In this document: positions 7,941 to 14,002 of the stretch, piece after piece
How positions within the stretch are numbered: position 1 is the first letter of the stretch
Layout: each line of letters begins with the position of its first letter
Source: a virus
Virus record (IMG/VR): IMGVR_UViG_3300017767_003284
Coordinates: 1 to 32,465 of that record
Direction: 5' to 3' (one strand)
Length of the DNA: 32,465 bases
Notes under the pieces: model-generated
Database searches by the model: none
The model's input: only the letters and a program-made list of their open reading frames with translations
Told to the model about the DNA's origin: nothing
Made by a program: the position numbers and the translations under genes

Positions 7941-7968
7941 ATTATATAACAGAATTATTTACTGTCAA
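7941..7968 (-). promoter_or_regulatory. Sigma70 early promoter of dnaJ-def-clpA, leaderless type
   Basis: The minus strand has perfect TTGACA (7963-7968), a 16-bp spacer and perfect TATAAT (7941-7946). Seven nt separate the -10 box from the ATG at 7933, so the predicted transcription start falls on the start codon. Confidence 0.85.
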
Positions 7969-7978
7969 TGTGTGGTAA

Positions 7979-8299
7979 TTATTTTTTGATGTCTGTCTTC
8001 TTACCGTTAACGTAAAGTCCAAACCAGGCCGCACCCGCACCAACTACAACTGACACAAAACCTGCCTGTGCGTTGTTTGGATTTTCTAGCATCATGAACC
8101 ATTGCATTGTGTTGTAGAACACTATTCCGTACAATGCCATCATGATTCTTGGAACTGTTCTCCAGTTAGACAGAAATTGTGGAAGTTCGTCTCTCAAGAA
8201 TACCCAAATTATTTTGATTAGTGCCCAGCCGTCTTTGGCACCTTTCTTGACCATGTTGTCGTTTTTAATAATCAGTTTATCTTCTTTTAATTCAGCCAT
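7979..8299 (-). CDS. Small membrane protein, holin candidate (106 aa)
   Basis: The sequence shows two hydrophobic segments (about 52-68, IMMALYGIVFYNTMQWF, and about 80-96, FVSVVVGAGAAWFGLYV). They are flanked by a charged N-terminus and a short Lys-rich tail (NGKKTDIKK). Size, charged ends and a place in a lysis-like gene block fit a two-helix holin, which would form the membrane lesion that times lysis. Holins share little sequence, so this is inference from topology and neighbours. The start overlaps the stop of the DUF1353 gene by one base, so the two are translated together. Confidence 0.55.
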   Translation of the reverse strand: MAELKEDKLIIKNDNMVKKGAKDGWALIKIIWVFLRDELPQFLSNWRTVPRIMMALYGIVFYNTMQWFMMLENPNNAQAGFVSVVVGAGAAWFGLYVNGKKTDIKK

Positions 8300-8889
8300 T
8301 ATTTTATACCCGGGATTTTAGCGTTTCTTTTTCTGTGACCATTCCATGCAACAAAGCCACCTATTCTCAATGACCAATATGCAAGTCTGTTCATTGTGTA
8401 GAATCCATTGACGATAATGTTGATGTCTCTGAAAATCTCATCTGCTCTTTTCTGCGTTATTTCACCCATTGTGTCTTTTTTGTTTTTCTTCAAAAGTGTT
8501 TTGTACTTGTAGGCATAGTCATGAACCAGGCCACCTACTAGAAGAACACCAACTGGCGAGAAGAAAGTTCTCAGGAACTTAGGAATACTTGCACCATCAA
8601 ATTGGAAACCCGCTGGTATCACATACTCTGTGCCGTCTATGTTGTATTTCCAGTCTTCTGTTAATATCCAGTTCCTTGTGGAAAGCAACCACATCACAAT
8701 ACCTTTCCAAAACCCTTTGCCTTTTGTTTTGATAGGAACAGGTTGCAAGGTTGGCATTCCTTTGTAATAGAATTTTAATTTTGTTTTTGCCCTTTTGTCT
8801 GTGAAATTTATGATCGCGGCAATTATTACGACAGCGATTAACACTGTCCACTGCCAAAATTTCATTGCTAATGTAATTAATAGTTCCAT
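8299..8889 (-). CDS. DUF1353 protein with N-terminal membrane helix
   Basis: Residues about 10-28 form a membrane helix (WTVLIAVVIIAAIINF). The soluble part carries the DUF1353 signature: LTEDWKY (76-82), IPAGFQFDGASIP (91-103) and LVHDYAYKYK (121-130). Members are found in phages and often lie near lysis or tail genes. The conserved Asp, Ser, His and Asp suggest a hydrolase-like active site, but no reaction is established to my knowledge. A GAGGAG Shine-Dalgarno sequence lies upstream of the ATG at 8889. A late element lies 26 nt upstream, so unlike several neighbours it has a normal leader. Confidence 0.8.
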   Translation of the reverse strand: MELLITLAMKFWQWTVLIAVVIIAAIINFTDKRAKTKLKFYYKGMPTLQPVPIKTKGKGFWKGIVMWLLSTRNWILTEDWKYNIDGTEYVIPAGFQFDGASIPKFLRTFFSPVGVLLVGGLVHDYAYKYKTLLKKNKKDTMGEITQKRADEIFRDINIIVNGFYTMNRLAYWSLRIGGFVAWNGHRKRNAKIPGIK

Positions 8890-8915
8890 TTATTTGCTCT
8901 CCTCGTTAATATGCG

Positions 8916-8923
8916 TATTTATT
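8916..8923 (-). promoter_or_regulatory. T4-type late promoter element, AATAAATA
   Basis: AATAAATA (extended GAATAAATACGC) on the minus strand, 26 nt before the ATG at 8889, overlaps the stop codon of the upstream nuclease gene. The intervening leader contains a GAGGAG Shine-Dalgarno sequence. Confidence 0.65.
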
Positions 8924-9353
8924 CTATTGCCCCTTTGACCACACCTTCAGCTACAAGTTTCTTCCTGTTCTTCATGTGTTGTTTCTGCGTGTCCGCTTTT
9001 GCTCCCCCGAAGTATGGTACTGCGTGTCCTGTTTTGCACATGATTTCAGTCACTTGTTTGCCCTCTATAAGGAAGTCACCTAGTACTCTACCGAACTTGC
9101 CCTTCATGTCTTCACCTTTTTTACTGATTGTTGTTTGCAATACAGGGTTAGGTCCTAGCAGTGATTTCAGTTTGGCTTTTGCGGCTAATCCAAATTTCTT
9201 TTCAATTTTGTCTCTTGTTCTCGATTCCGGTGTGTCTATGCCCATAATCCTCACACGTTCATTCATCTGCCATATGCCAAATCCTAGATCTATGTCTACA
9301 TCAACTGTGTCTCCGTCTACCACTCTCCTCAGTTTACATCTATATGTCCACAT
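8919..9353 (-). CDS. Staphylococcal-nuclease-like (thermonuclease) endonuclease
   Basis: A Ca2+-dependent phosphodiesterase fold (SNase/TNase). Visible catalytic elements are VVDGDTVDVD (11-20), VRIMGIDTPES (34-44, providing Arg35, Asp40 and Glu43 equivalents) and GKFGRVLGDF (85-94, Arg89 equivalent to SNase Arg87). The C-terminal helix segment (MKNRKKLVAEGVVKG) also fits. There is no signal peptide, so it would act in the cytoplasm, perhaps on host or competing nucleic acid. The start overlaps the stop of the acyl-carrier-like gene by one base. It sits within the late lysis block, an unusual place for a DNA-degrading enzyme meant for early host takeover. Confidence 0.9.
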   Translation of the reverse strand: MWTYRCKLRRVVDGDTVDVDIDLGFGIWQMNERVRIMGIDTPESRTRDKIEKKFGLAAKAKLKSLLGPNPVLQTTISKKGEDMKGKFGRVLGDFLIEGKQVTEIMCKTGHAVPYFGGAKADTQKQHMKNRKKLVAEGVVKGAIE

Positions 9354-9571
9354 TATTTTTTCTCTACTAGGTTTATTAAATCTTGAACAGTCTGGACTTT
9401 GTCACCGTCGTCCTCTGATATTTTGACACCAGTTGCTTTTTCAACTTGTATGCATAATTCGATTGTGTCAAATGGATCTGCACCTAAGTCATCTACTAGG
9501 TGTGCTGTAGGTACTACTTTGCCTGTTGCTACATCTAGGTGTTCTGCTATAACTTTGATTACTGTCTGCAT
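9353..9571 (-). CDS. Acyl carrier protein homologue lacking the phosphopantetheine serine
   Basis: At 72 aa it aligns by eye along its length with bacterial AcpP: HLVDDLGAD at 24-32 matches FVEDLGAD, and TIELCIQVEKATGVKISED and VQTVQDLINLV match the later helices. The carrier serine of the DSL motif is absent. The codons read GAT CCA TTT GAC, so Asp-Ser-Leu-Asp has become Asp-Pro-Phe-Asp (32-35). It therefore cannot carry a 4'-phosphopantetheine at the usual place. It may still bind ACP partners such as acyltransferases, SpoT-like enzymes or MukB. The gene is packed between a small membrane protein and the SNase homologue. Confidence 0.88.
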   Translation of the reverse strand: MQTVIKVIAEHLDVATGKVVPTAHLVDDLGADPFDTIELCIQVEKATGVKISEDDGDKVQTVQDLINLVEKK

Positions 9572-9572
9572 A

Positions 9573-9782
9573 CTATTTCAATATAATTGCTTTGATTGAC
9601 TTCTGGCCCATGTATATCTCTGTTTCGGCTTGGCCTTTCCAACATTGATATTTCACACTGGCACTGTATTGTCTCTCTGCCTGTCTTTTACCTCGCAGGC
9701 ACTTTGCCATGTTTTCTTGTATTCTGTGTTCCTTGATCTCACCATTCACAAACATCAATAATGCAACAACTGATTCTATCAT
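9573..9782 (-). CDS. Small conserved-type phage protein (69 aa)
   Basis: It begins with a short hydrophobic stretch (MIESVVALLMFVNG) and then a basic, charged body (EIKEHRIQENMAKCLRGKRQAERQYS). Small proteins of this appearance occur beside lysis genes in other marine phages as I remember them, but no function is known to me. The ATG lies in a TAATG junction with the stop of the upstream membrane coiled-coil gene, so translation is coupled. The N-terminal segment is too short for a confident membrane call. Confidence 0.65.
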   Translation of the reverse strand: MIESVVALLMFVNGEIKEHRIQENMAKCLRGKRQAERQYSASVKYQCWKGQAETEIYMGQKSIKAIILK

Positions 9783-10228
9783 TAATGACCCTCCCCGTTA
9801 CCGTTTTTATAAACTATTTCTCTGTCAGCGTCTTTCAAATCTTCAATATGTTTCTGAGCCTTTTCCATTTGTTTTGATAAGAACTCAATGTTAATTTTAT
9901 TGTTAGCCATGCTGTCTAGATGCTGTTGCATTCTGTCCACTGTTTTATAAAGATCCTCTATCAACATGAATTGTTCAATGTCCTGTGAACTTTGCCCCAA
10001 CTCACCTCTTGGATATTTGATCCTAAATTCTGTGTTCTGTTTGACTTCGTTGTGTAATCTTTCGTCCTCAGCACTCATGTCTTTCTCAATCAAGACTGTA
10101 TTTGTTTCTAACTTGTTCAGTCTTTCGATCACACCAAAGTATGCCCAAACTCCAACCGCTACTGCGGCCACAATGGACAACAGATTCCGCATAGGCATTG
10201 AAATTGATGTTGAATCACTAATTTTCAT
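9782..10228 (-). CDS. Membrane-anchored coiled-coil protein (148 aa)
   Basis: One membrane helix near the N-terminus (about 15-33, LLSIVAAVAVGVWAYFGVI) is followed by a long, charged, heptad-like region (RLNKLETNTVLIEKDMSAED and EQFMLIEDLYKTVDRMQQHL). The topology is N-in with a periplasmic coiled coil. This resembles the anchored proteins found next to endolysin and spanin genes in marine phages and could be part of the envelope-disruption module, but no enzyme motif is present. An AATAAATA late element ends 8 nt before the ATG and no Shine-Dalgarno sequence is seen. Confidence 0.7.
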   Translation of the reverse strand: MKISDSTSISMPMRNLLSIVAAVAVGVWAYFGVIERLNKLETNTVLIEKDMSAEDERLHNEVKQNTEFRIKYPRGELGQSSQDIEQFMLIEDLYKTVDRMQQHLDSMANNKINIEFLSKQMEKAQKHIEDLKDADREIVYKNGNGEGH

Positions 10229-10236
10229 AATAGTAG

Positions 10237-10244
10237 TATTTATT
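10237..10244 (-). promoter_or_regulatory. T4-type late promoter element, AATAAATA
   Basis: AATAAATAC on the minus strand ends 8 nt before the ATG at 10228 and overlaps the stop codon of the upstream gene. The predicted leader is 2-3 nt. Confidence 0.65.
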
Positions 10245-10635
10245 TGGAATTACCAGAGTCTTCGTAGTACTTCTTGTATTCTTCGAGCAGGTTGTTGGTT
10301 TCCTGCAGTTTTTGCCTGATCTGTGCAAAGTTTCTGGCCAGCACCTGGAAGTCCTTGTCAGTGATTCCAAACAATACGGGATCTATGCCTGCCTCTTCTA
10401 GTTTTTTGAAAACCTCATCTGCATTCTCCGAAGTGATTATTATCCACTTGATCTCTTCCATCTGCAATGGAGTTGGCATAGGATAGTCTAATTTCTTTCT
10501 AGGCTCCTCGACTGAGAATATCTTTATCTTCTTTTCGCCACCTATACTACATTCTGATAATAGCATACACACCATCAGTGGTACTGCTACTATCCATGAT
10601 AGTCTATAAGTTTTATCTTTATTGGAATGGTACAT
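10240..10635 (-). CDS. Possible outer spanin or spanin partner (131 aa)
   Basis: An N-terminal hydrophobic segment (about 13-27, SWIVAVPLMVCMLLS) ends in SEC at residues 27-29, like a lipoprotein signal except that Glu at -1 is not typical of a lipobox. The mature part is charged, with a Pro-containing stretch (KKLDYPMPTPLQM) and a C-terminal coiled coil (ARNFAQIRQKLQETNNLLEE). The gene starts inside the 3' end of the Rz-like gene (17 nt overlap), an arrangement reminiscent of Rz/Rz1 pairs. That position and the signal make an outer-membrane spanin plausible. It is larger than lambda Rz1 and may instead be another envelope protein. Confidence 0.5.
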   Translation of the reverse strand: MYHSNKDKTYRLSWIVAVPLMVCMLLSECSIGGEKKIKIFSVEEPRKKLDYPMPTPLQMEEIKWIIITSENADEVFKKLEEAGIDPVLFGITDKDFQVLARNFAQIRQKLQETNNLLEEYKKYYEDSGNSK

Positions 10636-11092
10636 AGTTTGGATTCGCTAGTGCCGGGCACTCTGGGTTGATTTGTGATTTCAATGTTGCTTTTAATTCT
10701 TCTTCTGTGTGTTCGGCACCTGATGCCAATTCGATACACCTTGCGGCGTTCTTGCCACCCTTGTTTACAATTCTTTCAATTGATTTTGTTCTTTGTAACG
10801 CCAGTTTGCCAATGTCTCTGTTTTTCTTTGTGAATCTCTTGTCTAGATCATCGAGGTCTTTTTTGAAAGTTCCGATCAACACATTAAGTTTCTTGTTGCT
10901 TTCCATTATTGCTTCAAAGTCTGCCTTCTGTTGCTCTAACACTTTATTTTGTTCTTCAACCGCTGTTTCAAGTTTTAGTTGGTTCGCCTTCAGCGTGGCG
11001 TTGTCCGCACGTAATTTCATCACGTACATACCCGCACCGGCTATTCCTGTGATAAGCATTATGGCTATTGCCATCTTTATTGTTGAAAACAT
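10619..11092 (-). CDS. Rz-like inner-membrane spanin
   Basis: A membrane helix at about 6-25 (KMAIAIMLITGIAGAGMYVM) is followed by a long coiled coil (about 30-90, LKLETAVEEQNKVLEQQKAD). The C-terminal part IERIVNKGGKNAARCIELAS and then NPECPALANPNY matches the pattern of Rz-like proteins of marine phages as I know them. Rz spanins sit in the inner membrane and fuse it to the outer membrane in the last step of lysis, which implies a Gram-negative host. The next gene starts inside its 3' end. A late element ends 8 nt before the ATG, with no Shine-Dalgarno sequence. Confidence 0.75.
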   Translation of the reverse strand: MFSTIKMAIAIMLITGIAGAGMYVMKLRADNATLKANQLKLETAVEEQNKVLEQQKADFEAIMESNKKLNVLIGTFKKDLDDLDKRFTKKNRDIGKLALQRTKSIERIVNKGGKNAARCIELASGAEHTEEELKATLKSQINPECPALANPNYVPFQ

Positions 11093-11100
11093 AATGTACG

Positions 11101-11108
11101 TATTTATT
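11101..11108 (-). promoter_or_regulatory. T4-type late promoter element, AATAAATA
   Basis: AATAAATACG on the minus strand ends 8 nt before the ATG at 11092. It overlaps the 3' end of the endolysin gene, so the spanin can be transcribed separately. Confidence 0.65.
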
Positions 11109-11568
11109 GGATAAGACCAGGCTTGTAAACAGTTTTACCGTTTTCTTTCATTGCAGTCAATACACTCTTACGATTACCTTCCGACTTGTACGATACGTGT
11201 ACCCATCCTGAATCAGGTATGCCTGGAGTGTAAAATTCTAATATCAGCTGATCGAAGTCACAGTTGTCTTCGATCCATTTGGCAACATCATAATTTCCCG
11301 TGCCTGGACACTCTATGTCCACCGCCTCACCTTTGCAATGTTGTGATTTGCTCGAACCACCTACAGCTTCATTCAAAGCCGGGCCTCTGTATCCTGAGTT
11401 GATTACAGTCACACCAAAGTTGTCTCTGACCTTCTGCACCACATTTTCAAAAAGCTCTTTTGCATTGGCTAGATGTTCTTCACCCGGGGTATTGTCTAGG
11501 CCTTTCCTAGTTGCGGTTTGGCTCTTGGTAAATTCAGCTAAGGTAAAATTGTTTGATAAACGTGTCAT
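11104..11568 (-). CDS. Peptidase M15-type endolysin (zinc D-Ala-D-Ala/endopeptidase)
   Basis: A 154-aa M15 (DUF882/VanY-like) peptidase that would cleave peptide cross-links of the cell wall at lysis. The zinc motif SKSQHCKGEAVDIE holds His77 and Asp84, and the third ligand is His124 in GWVHVSY. DQLILEF (106-112) is the usual catalytic-acid region, and NSGYRGPALNEAVGG (57-71) is the family's substrate-loop signature. There is no signal peptide or cell-wall-binding domain, so a holin is needed for export. It lies next to the Rz-like gene and has its own late element 8 nt before the ATG, with no Shine-Dalgarno sequence. Confidence 0.92.
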   Translation of the reverse strand: MTRLSNNFTLAEFTKSQTATRKGLDNTPGEEHLANAKELFENVVQKVRDNFGVTVINSGYRGPALNEAVGGSSKSQHCKGEAVDIECPGTGNYDVAKWIEDNCDFDQLILEFYTPGIPDSGWVHVSYKSEGNRKSVLTAMKENGKTVYKPGLIQ

Positions 11569-11576
11569 TACACTGG

Positions 11577-11584
11577 TATTTATT
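11577..11584 (-). promoter_or_regulatory. T4-type late promoter element, AATAAATA
   Basis: ATAATAAATACC on the minus strand ends 8 nt before the endolysin ATG at 11568. The predicted leader is 2-3 nt. Confidence 0.65.
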
Positions 11585-11592
11585 ATATGATA

Positions 11593-12177
11593 CTATAACT
11601 TCATGTTAATATTCCTGCAATCGGGATATTCTACCATGTGAGGAAGGTGACTGTCTCTTTTTTTATACTCTTCTAATAGTCTGTTGCATTGTTCTGCATG
11701 TTCGTAGGGCATGTTATAGTGGAATCCTAATCTATATTCTGTCTGGTCGATCCATCTTTTGAACTTTTTATCTCGTCCATCATGGCTCATCTTTTTCAAT
11801 ACTGAATACTCTTTCTTTGTGCCACACAGTATAGCACCACCACGTTTGTTGTCCACCGGTTTTCCGTTACCAAAACTTAAACACTGCAATTGACCTTTCC
11901 TGTACATCTTAGGGTGTAGCAACCTGGCACTGTCCCAGATTCTTGAACCGTGTAATTGGTATTCACCCAACCAATGCTCCTCTTTTAGTTTGTACTTGAT
12001 GCCAAGTTTCAAAAAGGTCATGGGGACACTTAGATAGGTGTAACATGTACTGGTTAGTTTTTTTATGTTGTCGTGTCTAAGACACAGCTCGATAGCGTGT
12101 GTGCAACAATCGGTAGCGACCACAAAGGGTGCTCCGGTGAATTCTGCCAAATTTTTTTCGAATTTTTCTACTACCAT
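11593..12177 (-). CDS. Short DegT/DnrJ/EryC1/StrS-type aminotransferase homologue
   Basis: Resembles the PLP-dependent sugar aminotransferase family but has only 194 aa against about 370. The small N-terminal strand-helix TGAPFVVATDCCTHAIELCL matches the cofactor-phosphate region. WDSARLLHPK (81-90) carries the PLP-ring Asp82. LQCLSFGNGKPVDNKRGGAI (97-116) corresponds to the SFxxxK...GGA region with candidate Schiff-base Lys106. The C-terminal small domain is essentially absent, and the protein ends soon after YRLGFHYNMPYEHA. The reading frame is intact, so it may be a reduced working enzyme, a sugar-binding relic or half of a split protein. It overlaps the preceding gene by 7 nt and belongs to the X-W-V late transcript from about 13.4 kb. 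Confidence 0.75.
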   Translation of the reverse strand: MVVEKFEKNLAEFTGAPFVVATDCCTHAIELCLRHDNIKKLTSTCYTYLSVPMTFLKLGIKYKLKEEHWLGEYQLHGSRIWDSARLLHPKMYRKGQLQCLSFGNGKPVDNKRGGAILCGTKKEYSVLKKMSHDGRDKKFKRWIDQTEYRLGFHYNMPYEHAEQCNRLLEEYKKRDSHLPHMVEYPDCRNINMKL

Positions 12178-12914
12178 CCACTCTTACTTAATAAAGCAGA
12201 CTGGTCACCTTTTGTAAAAATGAATTGGTTTTCGTTAGTTTTGGTAATATCGTATGGTCCAAAGTACTTTGTAAGGTGTGTGCATTCTGCGATTGAGTCC
12301 ATGTCTATCTTGAATGCTTTGGTTTCTTTCATTATTTCGTTTGTTGGACCAAACTTGTGCAGTTCGAATTTAAGGTCATGCCCTGCACCTGACTTTCTAA
12401 CTGTCATTGTGTTCTCTACTATCTTGCACTCCATCATGTCGTATTTGTCAAAGAAATGCCTTGCTTCACTTACTCTCATCTCATTTACTTTCATTTCGTA
12501 TGATTCAGGCGTTGTAGGAATTTGTTCTCCCAGCGTTTCGGCTGACACTAGTGTTGGATTTTCTCCCTTGTGATATGTGTATTCAAATTCTTCTATGTTT
12601 GTCAGTTTTTTAAGATCCTCTAAGAATGAAATTATTTGTTTGACCACTTCCGGCTTTCTGGCAAATTCTATAAACACTCTGTGTTTGCCATCTTCCAACG
12701 TGCCTGGAGTAGCGTCTGCGTCAAGCACACTTGAGTAGCCAACCTCTGCAAATCTTTCTAAATCTCTTGCAGGTGCCTGTCCGTCCACAACAAATCCAAG
12801 AACCAAAATATTCTTGTCGTCACCCATTTTAGATTTATACTGGTCCACCGAAAATTGTTTGCTTACAACACCATCTAGATCGCCGGCCTTTAAACCTTCA
12901 TTAACTAATGTCAT
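12171..12914 (-). CDS. Hypothetical T4-like phage protein (247 aa)
   Basis: No domain recognised. The protein is acidic and soluble, with an alternating strand/helix pattern (ILVLGFVVDG, HRVFIEFARKPEVVKQIISFLEDL), as in small ferredoxin-like folds. Its second half is helix-rich (MRVSEARHFFDKYDMMECKI). The start is the ATG at 12914; a TTG just before it would add one residue. It overlaps the end of the preceding gene by 14 nt, and the aminotransferase homologue starts inside its own 3' end. The late promoter ahead of the first gene in this trio suggests a late role, perhaps virion-related. Confidence 0.65.
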   Translation of the reverse strand: MTLVNEGLKAGDLDGVVSKQFSVDQYKSKMGDDKNILVLGFVVDGQAPARDLERFAEVGYSSVLDADATPGTLEDGKHRVFIEFARKPEVVKQIISFLEDLKKLTNIEEFEYTYHKGENPTLVSAETLGEQIPTTPESYEMKVNEMRVSEARHFFDKYDMMECKIVENTMTVRKSGAGHDLKFELHKFGPTNEIMKETKAFKIDMDSIAECTHLTKYFGPYDITKTNENQFIFTKGDQSALLSKSGW

Positions 12915-13374
12915 CAATGTTCCCTAAATCTGCAGATGGATTATCCTCTGTTTCGATTTCATCTTGGCCATACTTCATGTTTCCCATTAAGGCCTTTGGC
13001 ATCTTTATTTCAACTATCCAGATGTCATGGGCATCTATTTTACCTTTCGTAGTGCCTGGCCTGTAATCCTCTGGTGATTTGATCTCTCTTGGTTTAAGTA
13101 ATTCATCTTTCTTGTAACTTACTTTACATCCTTTGTCCACTAGTCTTTTTCCGCCAGCTGGATCAGGCATTTTGTCAATTGGCCACATGAAAGAACATGT
13201 AACGAAATGTCTAGAATCGACTGGACCAGACAGTAATTCTCCGTCTTCCCAATTTTTAAACACGTAAACATCTAGCTCATCAATTACCCTCTCGAAATCT
13301 TTCAATATTCCTAATGTAGGACCTGTTCCGTATAGGGTTTGTACGTTTCTGATTATGTCTAAGACGTCATGCAT
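12901..13374 (-). CDS. Hypothetical T4-like phage protein (157 aa)
   Basis: Function unknown. The body is compact with well-formed motifs (VYVFKNWEDGELLSGP, FVTCSFMWPIDKMPDPAGG, WIVEIKMPKALMGNM) and an acidic tail (QDEIETEDNPSADLGN). I recall similar proteins in marine T4-like phages, often next to a homologue of the following gene, but I could not check this. It has no membrane segment. A GATAAATA element ends 6 nt before the ATG at 13374. The same stretch could also be read as a weak TTTACA/TAAATA sigma70 promoter, so its timing is less clear than for its neighbours. Confidence 0.65.
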   Translation of the reverse strand: MHDVLDIIRNVQTLYGTGPTLGILKDFERVIDELDVYVFKNWEDGELLSGPVDSRHFVTCSFMWPIDKMPDPAGGKRLVDKGCKVSYKKDELLKPREIKSPEDYRPGTTKGKIDAHDIWIVEIKMPKALMGNMKYGQDEIETEDNPSADLGNIDDIS

Positions 13375-13380
13375 AGTTCT

Positions 13381-13388
13381 TATTTATC
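13381..13388 (-). promoter_or_regulatory. Probable late promoter element, GATAAATA
   Basis: GATAAATA on the minus strand ends 6 nt before the ATG at 13374. A TTTACA lies 16 bp upstream of TAAATA, so an overlapping sigma70 reading cannot be excluded. Confidence 0.5.
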
Positions 13389-13451
13389 TTAAAGATCTGA
13401 GTTGTAAAATATGCATAGTTTATTTGGAAATTTTATCGTAAGTATTTGTAC

Positions 13452-13592
13452 ATGAGTCGAAAACTAAGACACATTAAATCACAGTCAAACACAACCTACG
13501 AGGAACCTTATGCTAATATCAAACGGCCTACAAATGCGACCTTTATTCCAAAGGAAACTATGGAAACTAATGAGGAAAAAGAGAGTGTATGA
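13452..13592 (+). CDS. Possible small plus-strand gene (46 aa)
   Basis: The ATG at 13452 opens 46 codons starting MSRKLRHIKSQSNTTYEEPY and ending KESV, with a tail rich in Glu and Lys. It fills the only larger gap between minus-strand genes. Both neighbouring minus-strand genes stop or start outside it, so nothing forbids it. There is no strong promoter or Shine-Dalgarno sequence upstream. The next plus-strand reading frame overlaps its 3' end by 23 nt, an arrangement typical of coupled genes. Function unknown. Confidence 0.45.
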   Translation: MSRKLRHIKSQSNTTYEEPYANIKRPTNATFIPKETMETNEEKESV

Positions 13593-13737
13593 TAAGCGAG
13601 TGAGCTTGTATCTACAGAATCAGAATTGGCTTAAGATAAGGAAACAGAAGGACAGGAGAAGACGTAGGATATTGTCCAGACTATGGAAAGCAAAGCAGTT
13701 ATCCATGCTTAGACGCATGTACAGTCAGTCTATTTGA
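13570..13737 (+). CDS. Possible small, very basic plus-strand gene (55 aa)
   Basis: The ATG at 13570 gives MRKKRVYDKRVSLYLQNQNW followed by a run of Arg and Lys (RKQKDRRRRRILSRLWKAKQ). The same frame is open further upstream to 13510, but the shorter start avoids most of the overlap with the 46-aa ORF. The strong positive charge fits a nucleic-acid-binding peptide. It ends 8 nt into the convergent 3' end of the minus-strand 90-aa gene. Arg-rich frames can arise by chance, so confidence is limited. Confidence 0.4.
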   Translation: MRKKRVYDKRVSLYLQNQNWLKIRKQKDRRRRRILSRLWKAKQLSMLRRMYSQSI

Positions 13738-14002
13738 TGAATTGATCCAACATGTCTCCATACGCTTTATGGAAATGTTTGTACAGGGTGTCGTAGGTAA
13801 TATGGTCAACTAGGTTTGGCTGACCGGGCACTTCACACTTCAAAACTTCTTTGTCGACGAGGTCCAACACAACTCCGGATTTTACTAACTTACCTGGTCC
13901 AACATTCTTCTTTGAAAGTTCGACAAGCTCATCGTAAGTGCCCTTCATATTGAGACTGTAGTTAACGATCATATATCTTTTTTTGTTGTGCTTACTGCCC
14001 AT
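13730..14002 (-). CDS. Hypothetical protein (90 aa)
   Basis: A small basic protein with no recognised domain. It has a short strand-rich start (RYMIVNYSLNM) and a helix (TYDELVELSKKNVG). The C-terminal part KHFHKAYGDMLDQFIK is helical. It overlaps the oxygenase-like gene by 11 nt and is the last gene of the uvsE-gp44 transcript. It converges with the possible plus-strand genes. Confidence 0.6.
   Translation of the reverse strand: MGSKHNKKRYMIVNYSLNMKGTYDELVELSKKNVGPGKLVKSGVVLDLVDKEVLKCEVPGQPNLVDHITYDTLYKHFHKAYGDMLDQFIK

Noticed and set aside
8597-8857. Minus-strand 86-codon frame inside the DUF1353 gene
   Set aside because: An out-of-frame overlap with a convincing domain in the main frame.
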